NCBI GenBank assembly: GCA_964019165.1
Contig: OZ025281.1
Coordinates: 3,665,240-3,729,239, forward strand
DNA length: 64,000 nucleotides
Direction of reading: 5' to 3'
DNA from: Mastigias papua
Lineage: Eukaryota; Cnidaria; Scyphozoa; Rhizostomeae; Mastigiidae
Shown here: piece after piece, positions 40,326 to 50,869 of the stretch
How positions within the stretch are numbered: position 1 is the stretch's first letter
Layout: every line of letters starts with the position of its first letter
The notes under the pieces: model-generated
The model's database searches: none
What the model saw: only the letters and a program-made list of their open reading frames with translations
Told to the model about the DNA's origin: nothing
Made by a program: the position numbers and the translations under genes

Positions 40326-41066
40326 TACAACATTCGCCCTGAGGAAAACGCTTGTTCGGGAAGAGAAAGGAAAGAACGATACACATGGTTGATGAGGTGA
40401 ATACAATATATACTTTACAGAGCTTTAAACTAAATATTTCTGATAGACTTGTTAAGGAGGCCATGCTTCAATTTATCGAAAATACTAAGATATTCTCTTA
40501 ATGGAAAAATGTTGCAGCAGCAACCCATTTTGTGAGTTAAATTTTGCTAGGATCGACAGGTCTACTCATAAAGTAAAAAGAAATACTTGCCATCATCTTC
40601 AAATGGAAGGTAGACGGGCTCCCCTTAAATTTGCCACAACTTTTCTTCCAGAGATAGATCCTTAGGCAGTCCAAGGAAGGAGGGCACACTGCTGGAAAGA
40701 AGGGTGTACCAGAACCAGGGGCCTCTAAGATGGGTACTTCCTATAAAATTAGATCACTTACTATGCATAAACCATACAGGTTTTTACAACAGTAATGTTG
40801 GACCCACGGAGTTTGTATGTATGGGGGGGGGGAGAGGGGGTAAATACTCAACATTTGTCTGGAAGATTTCTGTTAAATCAGATTCATCCATTGATTTTAT
40901 GTTTCTGTAGACTTTTGCATTTGAGTTTTCTCTTCAGTTACAGCTAAATTGTCAGCGTTTTGTAAAAACATAAAGCTGATTGATTTACTTGAATTTAGCA
41001 AGTATATGTTAATATTCCGCTACTTTTTCTGGGGCCAACAATATTACTATGAATACAGTAACAATG
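40326..41066. other. No gene recognised
   Basis: This stretch is AT-rich sequence with a G-run near 40,824-40,850. The frames at 40,704-40,910 and 40,949-41,149 show no domain. Confidence 0.45.
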
Positions 41067-41267
41067 TTATCGATGATGGTGATTGCAACAGTACCCTTCT
41101 GCCAAACACTTCCCTCCCTTGGGATCATCCAGAAAGTACGTACATCTAAAATCGCCACATTTTTCACCAACCGACCGACCCTGTATGCATGAGTATGCTT
41201 TTGATTCAAAACACCCACCAATCCCTGTACAAGCGTACGAATTTCCCTTAATATTTGTGGCGAACAA
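41067..41267 (-). CDS. Possible cysteine-rich secreted peptide, terminal exon
   Basis: On the minus strand an open frame ends at TAA (41,067-41,069) and carries eight cysteines in about 50 residues. The spacing is C-x5-C-x7-C-x9-C-x4-C-x11-C-x5-C-C, with the first Cys codon at 41,229-41,231 and the final Cys-Cys pair at 41,085-41,090. The last six cysteines resemble the spacing of beta-defensin-fold peptides (big defensins, some anemone channel toxins), although the C-x9-C gap is slightly long. There is no ATG in the frame, which starts at a stop near 41,300, so this would be a final exon entered by an AG (AATATTAAG near 41,243 is one candidate). A signal-peptide exon would lie at higher coordinates, but the Pao element follows immediately there. 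The opposite-strand frame is a shadow. It could be a lone relic exon; function is not assigned. Confidence 0.35.
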   Translation of the reverse strand: MFATNIKGNSYACTGIGGCFESKAYSCIQGRSVGEKCGDFRCTYFLDDPKGGKCLAEGYCCNHHHR

Positions 41268-41497
41268 TGGATTGCTTACGAACGCGATATTATAATTCTA
41301 TTGTTCTATCGTTTGTTTGTTCACACTGAGTGCTGCTGGTAAAGAGCCAGCTTCCGCTTAATTTTGGTTAAATCTGGAAAAACATGAGAGTCGTCGTCAT
41401 TGCGTAAAATATATGAGTATAGAGAGCGGAGAACAAGTGAATTGTGAATTTATTCAGTGTCATTGGACACAGGGCATTTAATTCCCTACACTGAAAG

Positions 41498-41506
41498 TGG
41501 CGACCC
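41498..41506 (+). promoter_or_regulatory. Possible tRNA primer-binding site of the Pao element
   Basis: TGGCGACCC follows ...CCCTACACTGAAAG, about 150 bases before the first gag-like frame, where LTR elements carry the sequence complementary to a tRNA 3' end. TGG at the start fits the CCA end of a tRNA. Without the second LTR this stays tentative. Confidence 0.3.
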
Positions 41507-41650
41507 TCGCAGGACAGTGATTTCCTTCGGTATTGTGGTCGAAGCATTGTTTACAAGAGGGACAATTATACGGCCTATGAGTAAATGCCTGTGAATGGAA
41601 TCTAGAAGAAAACACGAAAGAACATTGCAATTACTGTAGCAAAGTTAACA

Positions 41651-42430
41651 TTGAACGAAATCGAAGAAAGCATGAGAGACGGAGATGAAGACGACATCGA
41701 ACTTCGGTATGAGCAAATTTCCAGCCTAATAAGGAAGTTAGAACTATCAGTGGATTGCGTTAAAGACTCTATGTTGGAAGAGGAAAAAACACTTGACGAG
41801 ATTACAGAATGGTCACAGCAACAAAAGACAGAACTAAACAGCAACAAAAGACAGAACTAAAGGCCTTCAGAGAGATGCAAAAACAGCTGAAAGGAAAGGT
41901 ATCAGAAAAGGACAGAGAAATTATGGAGAAAAGCATAAGAAAGGAAATTAGAAAACAAAGAGCAATGAATGAAGAAACAAAACGAGCCTGACTCTATGAA
42001 CAAAAGGAATCAGAAGCCGCTTCCACACGTCAAATTGAACGAGAAGAAAAATGGCTTAAAGAAAAGCTGAAACTTGAAAAGGAGGCCAGAGAGCTGACAG
42101 CCAATCAAAGTAGTGCAATTCAGCAGCATATTACTCCGACAGCAAAGCTTCACCGTTACACTATATCACCATTTTATTGAGGTTATAAAGATTGGGTTCG
42201 CTTCTGGAATCAATTTTCCATAGAAGTGGATTGGGCAGCCATATCAGAGATAAGCAAATTTCATTACCTTTTGGAGCTTACAAAAGGAAAGCCAAGGGTG
42301 GATATACTAGGCCTACCCCATACAATAGAAGGCTATGAAGAGGCAAAGAGGATATTGACATCCACATACGGAAAGGATATCAAAGTGCATAGGGCACTGG
42401 TAAAGGAGTTGGAAAGCCTGCATGTCATCA
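41651..42430 (+). pseudogene. Pao gag, first part (coiled coil and DUF1759 start)
   Basis: The first frame encodes an acidic then Lys/Glu-rich stretch typical of the coiled-coil start of Pao gag proteins. A shift near 41,810-41,850 moves to a second frame rich in KQLKGKVSEKDREI-like sequence. Stops follow at TGA 41,989-41,991 and TGA 42,178-42,180. The DUF1759-like core is visible around and after them: KLHRYTISPF, then GYKDWVRFWNQFS, KFHYLLELTKGKPR, GLPHTIEGYEEAKRIL and KELESL. In the family this region forms the capsid. The frame is lost at 42,430 where foreign sequence begins. Confidence 0.85.
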
Positions 42431-42755
42431 TTAGTGTTTTGTTCTTTTAGAAATACTTCCATTAGACGCCACAAATCGTATAAATCTCTTCTATTCACTA
42501 TTTTATTCGATCTACAATGAATTATGAAAGTTTCTAGTTCTAATAAAATTAAAGGAATGATAAATGAATATTACATAGAAATGAAGGTTATTACATACTT
42601 TAAAAATTCTAAATAATCTTACTTCTGTGGCGGGAACTGCGTCGTTGTACTTCAATTTATGTCTATGCAAAGTGATGTCCATGCGTTCCTACCTATCTAC
42701 GTCAATCAATGTAATGTCAATCAATTGTTATAAGAAACTATCAAAACAATTAGCA
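42430..42755. other. About 325-bp insertion inside gag
   Basis: The gag homology stops after ...KELESLHVI and resumes with IHDFYNKLSRVVRTLNNL. The AT-rich sequence between is unrelated to Pao. Near its ends, GACGCCACAAAT (42,458) and CTTCTGTGGCGG (42,621) are partly inverted, so a small MITE or SINE is possible. The minus-strand and plus-strand frames here are incidental. Confidence 0.5.
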
Positions 42756-43290
42756 CACAGAAAACAGCCAGCATTCATGATTTCTATAACAAACTGTCAC
42801 GTGTTGTCAGAACTCTAAATAACTTAAAGAAATTGGACACTGTTCAGAGCATGATGTGCACCCTTTTGGAAAAGCTTGGGCCTGTTAGAGAAATAATAGC
42901 CCGAAGTGATGATGAATGGGAAGCGTGGGATCTAGAGCAGCTGACTAAGAATTTACGGAAGTATGTTAACAGAAATCCTCTGAAAGCAGATGGTGAAAGC
43001 AAAGCAGACAATGGAAGTAGAGAACGGCCTCGTGAAAGAGACAAGTTACTCTTTGGAAATGGTCAAAACAGCAGAAAATATTGTGACAGATGTGTATACT
43101 GAGGGAGCAGTCAACACGAGAGCTCTAATTGTACACGGGTCCTCAGCATTGCAGGCAGACGAGAGATCCTGAAGAAGAGCAAGCTCTGTTACAATTGTAC
43201 AGGAACTGGGCACTCAGCTTATAACTGCAAATTGCGAAGCTGTACAAAATGAGGACAGAAGCACCACACCTCTGTATGCGGACAGCAACT
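42755..43290 (+). pseudogene. Pao gag, second part with CCHC zinc knuckle
   Basis: The DUF1759-like region continues with KLSRVVRTLNNLKKLDTV, LLEKLGPVREIIARSDDEWE and LEQLTKNLRKYVNRNPLK. After a short Ser/Arg-rich stretch and stops comes a zinc knuckle at about 43,189-43,275: CYNCTGTGHSAYNCKLRSC, of form C-x2-C-x4-H-x4-C. A second Cys-rich half follows in which the expected cysteine codon has become TGA (43,250-43,252), then GQKHHTSVC. Zinc knuckles bind the genomic RNA during packaging. It is broken by at least three lesions. Confidence 0.85.
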
Positions 43291-43384
43291 GTCATCAGTG
43301 CCAGATCAACTAGTGGAAAAGAACATGACAGTGTCTACCAATGATAGGACAACAATCCATGGAACAGTTAAGGCAGTTGTGAAT

Positions 43385-43965
43385 GGCCAAGAAACAAGAA
43401 TCATGATTGACACAGGGAGTCAGCCGCTCATACGTATGATTTTGTGACTAGCCTTGCTCTCAAACCAGTCTGCCAGGAAAGAAGGTGTGTTGAACAAATG
43501 TACGAAACAGTGACCAAAAAGGTGGAGATTTTCAGCATCACCGTTGCTTCAACAGCTGTAGAGGGATTCTCATTTGAAGTGCTTTGCATAAATGCTGAGA
43601 AGCCTATTCTAACATACCTACCCAACCCAAGAATCGAGCAGCTAAAACAAAGGTACCCAAGACTGAGAAGACTGCAGATAAGTGATGATGGATGAAGTGA
43701 AAGACAGCTGCCCGTACACATCACTATAGGAGCTGGGGATTATCAACGAATAAGGTCAGCAGAACAGCCAATTGCTAGAAAAAACGCTGATATCGATCCA
43801 GGTGCAGAGTTCATCATGCTGGAGTGGATGATACTGGGAAGGCAGATACTAGAGTCATCTAATGTGGAGAAGGGATTTGTTGCGCGGTCAAGCAAAAGTG
43901 ACTTTGAGAAGCTGTGCAGTTTAGAAGTACTAGGACTCACTGATGAAGGCAACAACGTTTAAACA
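43385..43965 (+). pseudogene. Pao aspartic protease (DUF1758-like)
   Basis: ETRIMIDTGS carries the retroviral-type protease active-site triplet Asp-Thr-Gly (about 43,405-43,420). A frameshift follows at once, since RSYV is readable one frame over. The ORF at 43,444-43,695 gives the body (KVEIFSITVASTAVEGF and on). After a TGA at 43,693 the frame continues with HITIGAGDYQRIR and FIMLEWMILGRQ, the family's end pattern (LIGxDyy, then lGWxlsG). The protease would cut the gag-pol polyprotein, but it is inactive here. Confidence 0.8.
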
Positions 43966-44029
43966 GCTCCATAAAGACTTAAGTAAAGACTTAAGTGACT
44001 AACTAACACAGAGAGGGAATGGACATTAC

Positions 44030-44924
44030 ATGACACGGCTTCCATGGAAACATGAACATCTACCATTGCCAAGCAACAAGGAGTTGTCGATAGCAAGGCT
44101 ACTTAGCACAACAAAGAGGCTGGAAAGGATTGGGAAGCTGACAGAGTACAATGAGGTGGTTCAAGATCATCTCAAAGAGGGTATAATTGAAGAAGTCCCC
44201 GCAAAACCAATTGGAGAAGTGATTCATTACATTCCACACCAGGCAGTCATTCGGGAGAATGCACAGTCAACAAAGCTAAGAATTGTCTATGACTGCTCAG
44301 CTAAGCCAAATCCTCAAGTTCCATCATTAAATGACTGTCTGGAGACGGGACCAGCTCTTCAACCACAACTGTTTGACATCATTCTGAGGAATCGTATGAA
44401 GGTGCACTGTATTACAGGTGATGCAAAGAAAGCATTCTTACAGATATGGATTCAAGAAGAAGATCGTGATGCTCAAAGAATTCTACGGTATGAGGATCTT
44501 AAGGAAAGTGGTGGCATATCGACTTACAAAAGTGATATTTGGTGCAGGACCAAGTCCTTATATTATTTGTGCTTCACTGCATAAACATGTGTCAAAGTAT
44601 AAGGACAGCAATCCTGAAACTGCACAGGCTCTTTTAGAAGAAACATATGTTGATGATATTCAATACAGGGCAGAGTCTGCTGAAGAGCTGATAAAATTCA
44701 AGGAGGAATCTATTGCCATAATGAAACAAGGTGGATTCACAATGCACAAGTGGCATAGTAGTATTGCATCACTAGAAAGCACTGCAGCTGAAAATCTAGT
44801 TAAAGACAGTTCGGGGGACAAAAGAATGCAATCACCAGACCACAAGAAGGGACCCAACAATGTGACCAAGATCCTTGGTATTCAGTGGGACAAGGAAAGG
44901 GACTTACTTACAAATCAGCTTTGA
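44030..44924 (+). pseudogene. Pao reverse transcriptase
   Basis: The first ORF (44,030-44,584) opens with TRLPWKHEHLPLPSNKELSI, a typical Pao pol linker. It then shows KLRIVYDCSAKPN and VHCITGDAKKAFLQIWI, where the Asp of GDAKKAFLQI is the first catalytic aspartate. Near 44,505 a frameshift moves the coding frame into the 44,418-44,924 ORF, which continues with VIFGAGPSPYIICASLHKHV and the catalytic YVDD box (44,646-44,657) and ends in ILGIQWDKERDLL. The enzyme would copy element RNA into DNA; the frameshift and the stop after DLLTNQL disable it. Confidence 0.9.
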
Positions 44925-45700
44925 GCAATGCATCACTGCAGATCATCATGTGACAAAGAGAAAGATGCTTGGCGTGATCAACAGCATTTAAGATTTTCTT
45001 GGCTTGGTCTCAACAGTGAAGGTTACTGCTAAGATATTATTCAGTGAAGTTTATCTGAAGAAGTTAACGAGGGATGAAGCAGTTCCTGTGGATATTCTCA
45101 GAAGTTGGAATGAATGGATCAAAGGATTGAAAGGATGCTCAACTGTGTCACTGCCACGAAGCATCACGAGCAGTGGAAAAGGGAAGGTGTCGCTTCAAGG
45201 ATTTGCCGATGCCAGTAAATCAGCAGTATGTGCCACTATTTACGCTGTGGTTACTTACTGGTATGGAAGAACTGAGCGGAATTTATTGGCAGCCAAATCT
45301 CGTATTGCACCTAGAGGCTTATCAATTCCTCGATTAGAACTGGTAGCAGCTCACATGCCGGCAAAACTGATGAAGCATGTTAAGACATGTGGTCCGACAG
45401 CATGACTACAATCTACTGGCTGGCAAGTAATGGGCCATGGTCTCATTTTGTAACAAAAAGAGGTGGCATTATGTTCCAACAGGCCAAAATTCCAGTGATC
45501 TGGGAACCAGAGGAGTATCACCTGCAAAACTCGGCACACCGTGGTTTAAGGGACCCAATTGGCTTGCAGAACAGAGTGGTTGGCCCAAAGAACCAGAGAT
45601 TATTGAGATAGAGATGGCAGTAGCAGAAGCAATTCCAATAAAAAGAGCATGCAATTATGGAACAGGAACAGCACAACTCTGAGTCAACTGAGAAAAAGGA
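44925..45700 (+). pseudogene. Pao RNase H / peptidase-A17-type region
   Basis: Frames at 44,990-45,405, 45,387-45,500 and 45,437-45,682 join to the usual Pao order: LVSTVKVTAKILFSEVYLKK, LRSWNEWIKGLKG, LQGFADASKSAVCATIYAVV (RNase H-like FaDAS), SRIAPRGLSIPRLELVAAHM, then WSDSMTTIYWLASNG, GTRGVSPAKLGTPWFKGPNW and AEQSGWPKEPEI. At least two frameshifts separate these blocks. The region removes the RNA strand during reverse transcription in intact elements. Confidence 0.85.
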
Positions 45701-45702
45701 GT

Positions 45703-45972
45703 GAATGGATTCATTGCTGGAAGGCTACAGATTCTGGAAGCTGCTTACAGTAACTGCATTCATCAAAAGAGTTGCTGATAATAGCAGAAACAGAGGTAGA
45801 AGAGATGGCCCATTGACAACTGAAGAAATAGAAGGAGCAGAAAAGGTTTGGCTAAAGTTTTCTCAAGAAAGTCATGAATTAGCAAATGCAGCAGAGCTCC
45901 GACAAGATAGCACAGGAATTTTGAGGTGCTTTAGAAGAGTGCAAGGATACAATCCCATTCTCCTGTTTTAAT
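45703..45972 (+). pseudogene. Pao integrase, N-terminal fragment
   Basis: LEGYRFWKLLTVTAFIKRVA, GPLTTEEIEGAEKVWLKFSQ and HELANAAELRQ match the conserved pre-integrase segment of Pao elements, which normally leads into the HHCC zinc domain and the DDE core. The frame stops at TAA after YNPILLF and no DDE core follows, so the element is 3' truncated here. Confidence 0.78.
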
Positions 45973-46315
45973 TTTGTGCCATTTCGTCGGCATTGTCCCT
46001 TAGCTTGCACGATGGGTAGGCTCTCTAGTAGAGCATGCCATCATGCGTACGCTTTGACCTTAAGCACCTTGTACAGGTGTGTACGCTGGCAACCTTACCC
46101 ACCCATCGACCTTCAAAGCGCCAGTACTTTCCGGATGGCCCCCCTTGCCTATTATTCCTTCTGGCATCTTTGAGTGACAGGTCTTGCAGCCGACAAAGGC
46201 ATCATGGCAGGCCTACAAACAACTTCCAGAAACGACCCAGTTCAGGGAGACATTGCTGCGTTCCTTCCTGTTTAATGAAAGAACAGACATCTTGTTCAGG
46301 CAAAGTCATGCTATG
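45973..46315. other. Unassigned sequence after the Pao break point
   Basis: GC is higher than in the surroundings, with two overlapping + strand frames (45,976-46,173 and 46,035-46,355). Neither shows a domain I know. It may be a piece of another element joined to the truncated integrase. Confidence 0.4.
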
Positions 46316-46510
46316 TAAACAAAAGTTTGGCCATGAGAAAGACAGTTTGCAGTGAAAAGAAAGTTTTGCTTTGAGAAAGAGTTTGCAGTGAGAAAGAATT
46401 TTTCCGAGAAAAAGATAGTATTGCCGTGAACAACAAAGTTTTGCCGTGGAAAAGAAAGTTTTCTCTTGGAAAGGAAAGTTTTGCCGTGAGACAGAATGGT
46501 TTGCCGTGAT
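46316..46510 (-). repeat. 20-bp minisatellite, copy 2 (inverted)
   Basis: Read on the minus strand, units such as CACGGCAAAACTTTCCTTTC, CACTGCAAACTCTTTCT and CATGGCCAAACTTTTG are repeated about ten times with length drift. This is the same family as 40,199-40,325 in opposite orientation. The copies bracket the Pao element, about 6 kb apart. Confidence 0.85.
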
Positions 46511-48480
46511 ACCAGTGGGCCACCGTAGATATCAAGTCGAACCTCTAACTCGTTCCGTGACTTCTGTGAAGGCGCTCAACTTTAAAAAAAGCGAATCTAA
46601 CAGTGAACCCCCTGGATAGAAAATTTGCATGATACTTGTTTATGGGATTGTGTCAGCCGTCAGCCTGTATTTGCTTTCAGCATTGGACATTGCAGTCATG
46701 CAATTCAGTTATCTTGTTCTGAACCTGGCCACGTTGCTGGTGAGATGTAACGTGAAAATGGTAAGTACAAAATCCATAACACAGTTAAGTATTGAAATCT
46801 GATTTGTAATTTGATGATTAAAAAGTACAGACCTTCCAAGTCTCAAGCATTTTGAAGCATTCTTACCCTGGCACATGTGAAATGGAAACTCTCATGAATC
46901 TTACAAAAATGCTACACCTTTCTTATTCAGATTTCTGTTGAATCAAGATCTTGAATGAGATTAAAATGTAAACACATATATTGCTTCTTTTATAGGCAGT
47001 AATCCATCGTTTTTTACAGTGTTCAGGTGGTTGCTTTGACCCCCCCGTAGAAAAACTTAGGATTCTCCTCCAATTGTCGACAAATTACAACTCAATCGAT
47101 AGGTTCTCCTTCGCACGGAAGAATCTGCAATAATGTTTGCAGAATACTGCAGCGCTTATAAGTTATGGCCTTTGCCACAGTAGGGCCTAGCGCACGTTTC
47201 AGCGAATGTTTGAAATATTAGAAGTGAAGTTCCTACATAATTTATATACCGTATCAAATGGTCTATAAATTATGGAGGAATTTCACTTACATCTTGACTA
47301 AAGGGAATAAAGCGTTAAGTGATACTACTAGACTTAGGCGTAAATACAAATCCGTAAGATGCCTGCACTGATTCCCCGGCGGATGTTAACAACCCAGACA
47401 GTTGAAATTGCGTATAAACTATATATCATTTTAAAGACTCATTGCGTACCTCAAGAATACGCAATAAAATTTGCTGCATTGCGTATGAGAGAAATTATAA
47501 CGGAAAACACTCAAGACTTGCGTACAAACCCCTTACGACCCTGCAGTGTCTTAAACTGGAAGTGAGATTAATAAAAAAACCTATTTTCACGATTCCAACA
47601 AATTCAGACAGCGATACGCCAATGAAGTTGAAAAGTCATTCATCTTAAAGGACTCTCTTTTGCCGATACGCTAAGAAACAAGATTTTTCCTTCGTACGCC
47701 ACGGCATTTTTCTAAGCTCACGCCGAACATATTCGGGCTACGCACATGAAATGCACCCTAATGATCTTGTACGCAGTAATCTGAACGTAATGAGAATGTC
47801 TCAAATATCACGCAGAATGTGTGAAACTGGCCAGGTCTGTTTTTAGACTGATACGAAAGTTAACGTGCGAGAGGGGGGAGCAATAGACCTAGGTTTTTGA
47901 TAATTTAGAAAAGGAAATAGCTTTGTTTATAGACAATCCACGAACAGATAATGAAAAACAATAATTGAGCGACTTCAAAATTACGACGGGGGTCGATGTA
48001 CTTTGAGGACTCTTCATTCATAACAAAACAGATTGCGGGTTTTTGTTTTTAAGTCAGGCTTTTGTTTCGAAAGTCAGCTCGTTTTGGCGAAGTTTTATGA
48101 GAGGTAAATATGTCCAACTCAACGCAATGTTCACTTAGACTTTGTTCTAGAGCTAAGCTGCAGTTGATTTCAGTAGCGGCAGTTCGGGGGGCGAGGGGGA
48201 GGGCAAAACTGATAATACTCGTAGTGGACAAAAGCGTCAGTCATTTTTCCTGTGGAAATAATCACTTATTCGTATATCCTGAAGGTTCAATTTCATTTCA
48301 AGCAGCCTATTACTTTAGGTGTGGTGGCAAAACTACTCATTCTCCTTGAGGCTTGAGTCTTCTCCGCTTCAAACAAACATTTTCGAATGTTTAGCTATTA
48401 AACTGAAAGAGCTGAGATTTCAAAACAAACTACAAAACAAAGAAAAAATACTTTCTAATTGGTTGGGCGATAGTTCTTAA
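46511..48480. other. Gene-poor region
   Basis: No convincing coding frame or RNA gene was found. Around 47,330-47,830 the phrase GCGTA recurs often. A frame at 48,110-48,349 (+) overlaps another on the minus strand and neither has a recognisable domain. Confidence 0.45.
47221..47290. repeat. Hairpin with 26-base arms
   Basis: GAAGTGAAGTTCCTACATAA and following bases pair with TTATGGAGGAATTTCACTTA across the loop TACCGTATCAAATGGTC. It may be a fragment of a foldback element. Nothing links it to transcription termination. Confidence 0.75.
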
Positions 48481-48840
48481 TTTCGCGAATTTTGCTGCGC
48501 GAAATATTTCCGTTCAGGAGGTGCGCAAAAGTTGGATTGCGCGAAATTGCAGACATGGAAAAACAAGAGTATCTGGATGTAAATCGATTTTTCAGTTTTC
48601 CAGGGCAGTGTCCGTTTAACATTTCATGCGTCATCACTAGCTTATGGTATCTTACGGTAGAACGAACGCGACAAATATGAAAGATATATGTAAAGTTACA
48701 TATACTGTATAGTGTCGTATATTGTCTTCCCTCACTACGGTGTGCGCAAAATTTAGATGTGAGCGAAATCCAGGTGCACGAAAATTGAATGCGTGAAAAA
48801 AGATCTGCGAAATTTAAATTTGTGCGAAAATTTCATTAAT
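48470..48840. repeat. Repetitive GCGAAAT / GCGCAAAA-rich segment
   Basis: Phrases TTTCGCGAATTTTGC, GCGCGAAATAT, GTGCGCAAAAGTTGG, GCGCGAAATTGC, then GTGCGCAAAATTTAG, GAGCGAAATCC, GCACGAAAATTG and GTGCGAAAATTTC recur through two blocks. They look like the two ends of a decayed dispersed repeat. There is no coding role. Confidence 0.5.
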
Positions 48841-49153
48841 TTAGATAGACCATAGGGCTAGGCCTAAGTTAGATACAACAGAGAGACACTTCTATGTCTG
48901 TGTGCTTTTTTCGCTACAACCATAATCTTGAGCATTAAACAACATCCGTTCCGTTAGAACACTATACACGTGGACAGCCCACCAAACACATTGCCCAGAA
49001 AGGGTGATACTGGCACTATACGGGAGTTACCTATACAATAGGAATTAACAGAAACATGTCATTCCAACACACAACATCAAAAATAAAGCGACGCAACATA
49101 CAGTACAGAATAGCCTAAAACATAGAACACCCAATACGTTACAGGAACCTACA

Positions 49154-49499
49154 ATGAGGGGCATGTATTTAATTTATGTAATAATTATTTTTTTAGTTGT
49201 AGTTATTAAGTCTTGTGTATTTGTTAAACGTAATGGTCATGGGGTTGGTCATGGGGTAGATAATTAAAATTTTACCCCATAGTGTTGTGCTGTTGATTTT
49301 TGTATATGTATTACTTATATGGATAAACAAAAAACGAGGAGCATATCACTCGGAAAAATCTCGTACACTTTGTGAAAAAATCACCAAAAACCACAAAACC
49401 CCCAAAAGTCACAAATATCGTAGATATTCAAATCTTACACCACCAGACATCATTCCAATAAAGAAGGAGCCATTTAAGGTTTTAAACATATGGTTTTAA
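49154..49499 (+). other. Two short hydrophobic ORFs, doubtful
   Basis: A 37-codon frame with ATG (49,154-49,267) has a single hydrophobic segment (YLIYVIIIFLVVVI). In another frame a second open stretch (49,287-49,499, no ATG) has a hydrophobic start (LLIFVYVLLIWI) and a long basic tail. Both resemble small membrane proteins but match nothing I know, and AT-rich DNA makes such segments easily. Not called as genes. Confidence 0.2.
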
Positions 49500-49561
49500 A
49501 CCTCGTGCTGATCAGTTATGGACTGGACTGACTGTACACAAGATACACGTGCACCAATTTG

Positions 49562-49800
49562 ATTCTCAGTCCGGGCAGGAGAAAATTCCGATTACATGAT
49601 AACTTTCATAATCTTCACCGGGCTTGTAATTCCTGCCCGTCTAGCCGAAGGAGGGCTGACATTCTAGCCCGGGCTGGAATTTTCTCATGTAATCGCAAAG
49701 TCAGTTTTACAAAGAGGTGACTAAGAGAGTGGGGGAGTATAGTTTTCAGCCCGGTCAGCCGGGCTGAGATTCCAGCCCTGGCTGAAGACTCTCATATACG
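49562..49800. mobile_element. Decayed foldback element with CAGCCCGG ends
   Basis: CAGTCCGGGCAGGAGAAAAT near 49,567 is mirrored by GGGCTGGAATTTTCTCATGT near 49,675. Further GCCCGGGCTGG and GCCCGGTCAGCCGGGCTG palindromes lie between and after, with GATTACATGATA and CATGTAATCG in the arms. The element looks composite and partly rearranged. Confidence 0.6.
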
Positions 49801-50450
49801 CTCTTTTGTTTATAAGAACTAGTAAAATTGAGGTTCAGGCTGGCTGTTCTTAGTATTTCCAAAATTTTGAGGCTGAATTGTTCTTAGTCTGTTCTTAAAT
49901 TAGACAATGTAATCAATTTAGATATTAGACAATATAAAAGACAACATTAGGTGTTTATGAAACAGGTATTATTTTTAGTAACATTAGCAGAAGATAAAAG
50001 ATGTACGTTCTTACAGATGTATAAGCCTTGCCAAAAGTTTTGATACACCTACCGCTTTCTAAGCACAGATTTTAGGGTGTTTCAAGGACTTTTGGCAAAC
50101 ATTATAGAGCTTAAATAGTGTCATATCATTTTACGACAGTGCTTCAGCCTCAGCTTGTTCTTAATTTGTTCTTAATGCCCCATCAATTTTTAGGCTGGTG
50201 TTCTTGTAAAATTGTTCATATAAAAAGAGTATAATCGACCTCTATGTAGAGGTTGTGACATCATGAATATAGTTAAGTCACTGAACAGAAGAACTATTTT
50301 ACGCTGGGCAGCTAAAGTATCATGGAAAGCTACTAGGCCCCGTTCACACTTTTCCGTTGTTGGACAAAAGCGAACTAACCCACCGGATAGAAGTAGAGTT
50401 TATAATTTATGCTGAGGAATGAGCTTGTATGGAGTAGCTTTGAAGTTGTC

Positions 50451-50869
50451 AGGGACCATTCACAAAGGATTTCCGGCAAGAAATTGAATTTTTAGTCCCC
50501 CTGCCCCCCTTTGTGTGGTATTGTCCGTATTCAGGGACCCCTCCCCCTCGGACGTCCATCGGTGTCGTACTAAAAGCTGTTTAAGCATCTTTATGCAAAA
50601 AATGTAACATGCTTGTTAATTGGCTATTTCTAGTTGAAGAGGACATACAAAGAACCGAACAAATCATGTGATAATTCACTGCTCGTGACAGTCTTCATTT
50701 CCATCTTTTTGAGACGAGTTATCCTGAGATACTGTCTTGTTGTACAATTCTGAACCCTTGGACATCCACGGCATTGCGTAGACACCCCACCCCCCTATGT
50801 CCGAGTTTGCCCTATTTCACCAGACCCCCTCCCCACTTGTGCTCGGACGTCCTTTGTCAATGGCCCCTA
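50451..50869. mobile_element. MITE-like element with AGGG(A/C)CCATT ends, about 419 bp
   Basis: The left end AGGGACCATTCACAAAGGAT is mirrored by the right end (reverse complement TTAGGGGCCATTGACAAAGG). G/C-rich subterminal stretches (CCCCCTGCCCCCCTTTGTG and CAGACCCCCTCCCCACTTGT) follow inside both ends, with CGGACGTCC in both halves. There is no coding frame. Target duplication was not resolved. It lies just upstream of the first GT31 coding exon. Confidence 0.7.

Larger units (their letters stand above)
41300..45972 (+). mobile_element. Degenerate BEL/Pao LTR retrotransposon
   Basis: The domains run in Pao order: gag coiled coil and DUF1759-like region, CCHC zinc knuckle, DUF1758-like aspartic protease, reverse transcriptase with YVDD, RNase H/peptidase-A17-type region, and the start of an integrase. 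The frame is broken by multiple frameshifts and stops, and by an insertion at about 42,430-42,755. A TGGCGACCC at 41,498-41,506 may be the primer-binding site next to the end of a 5' LTR (about 41,300-41,497, opening TGTTC). No matching 3' LTR was seen and the integrase core is missing, so the 3' end is truncated near 45,972. It cannot encode a working polyprotein. Confidence 0.9.

Noticed and set aside
45960..46520. 3' LTR of the Pao element
   Set aside because: I could not find sequence matching the 41,300-41,497 segment, and the integrase core is absent, so the element ends before a 3' LTR.
46311..46535. 74-codon minus-strand ORF with repeated LSFPRE/LSFSRK motifs
   Set aside because: It is a translation of the 20-bp minisatellite.
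49154..49499. Small viral-type membrane proteins
   Set aside because: One hydrophobic segment each and no homology; the second lacks a start codon. Too weak to call.
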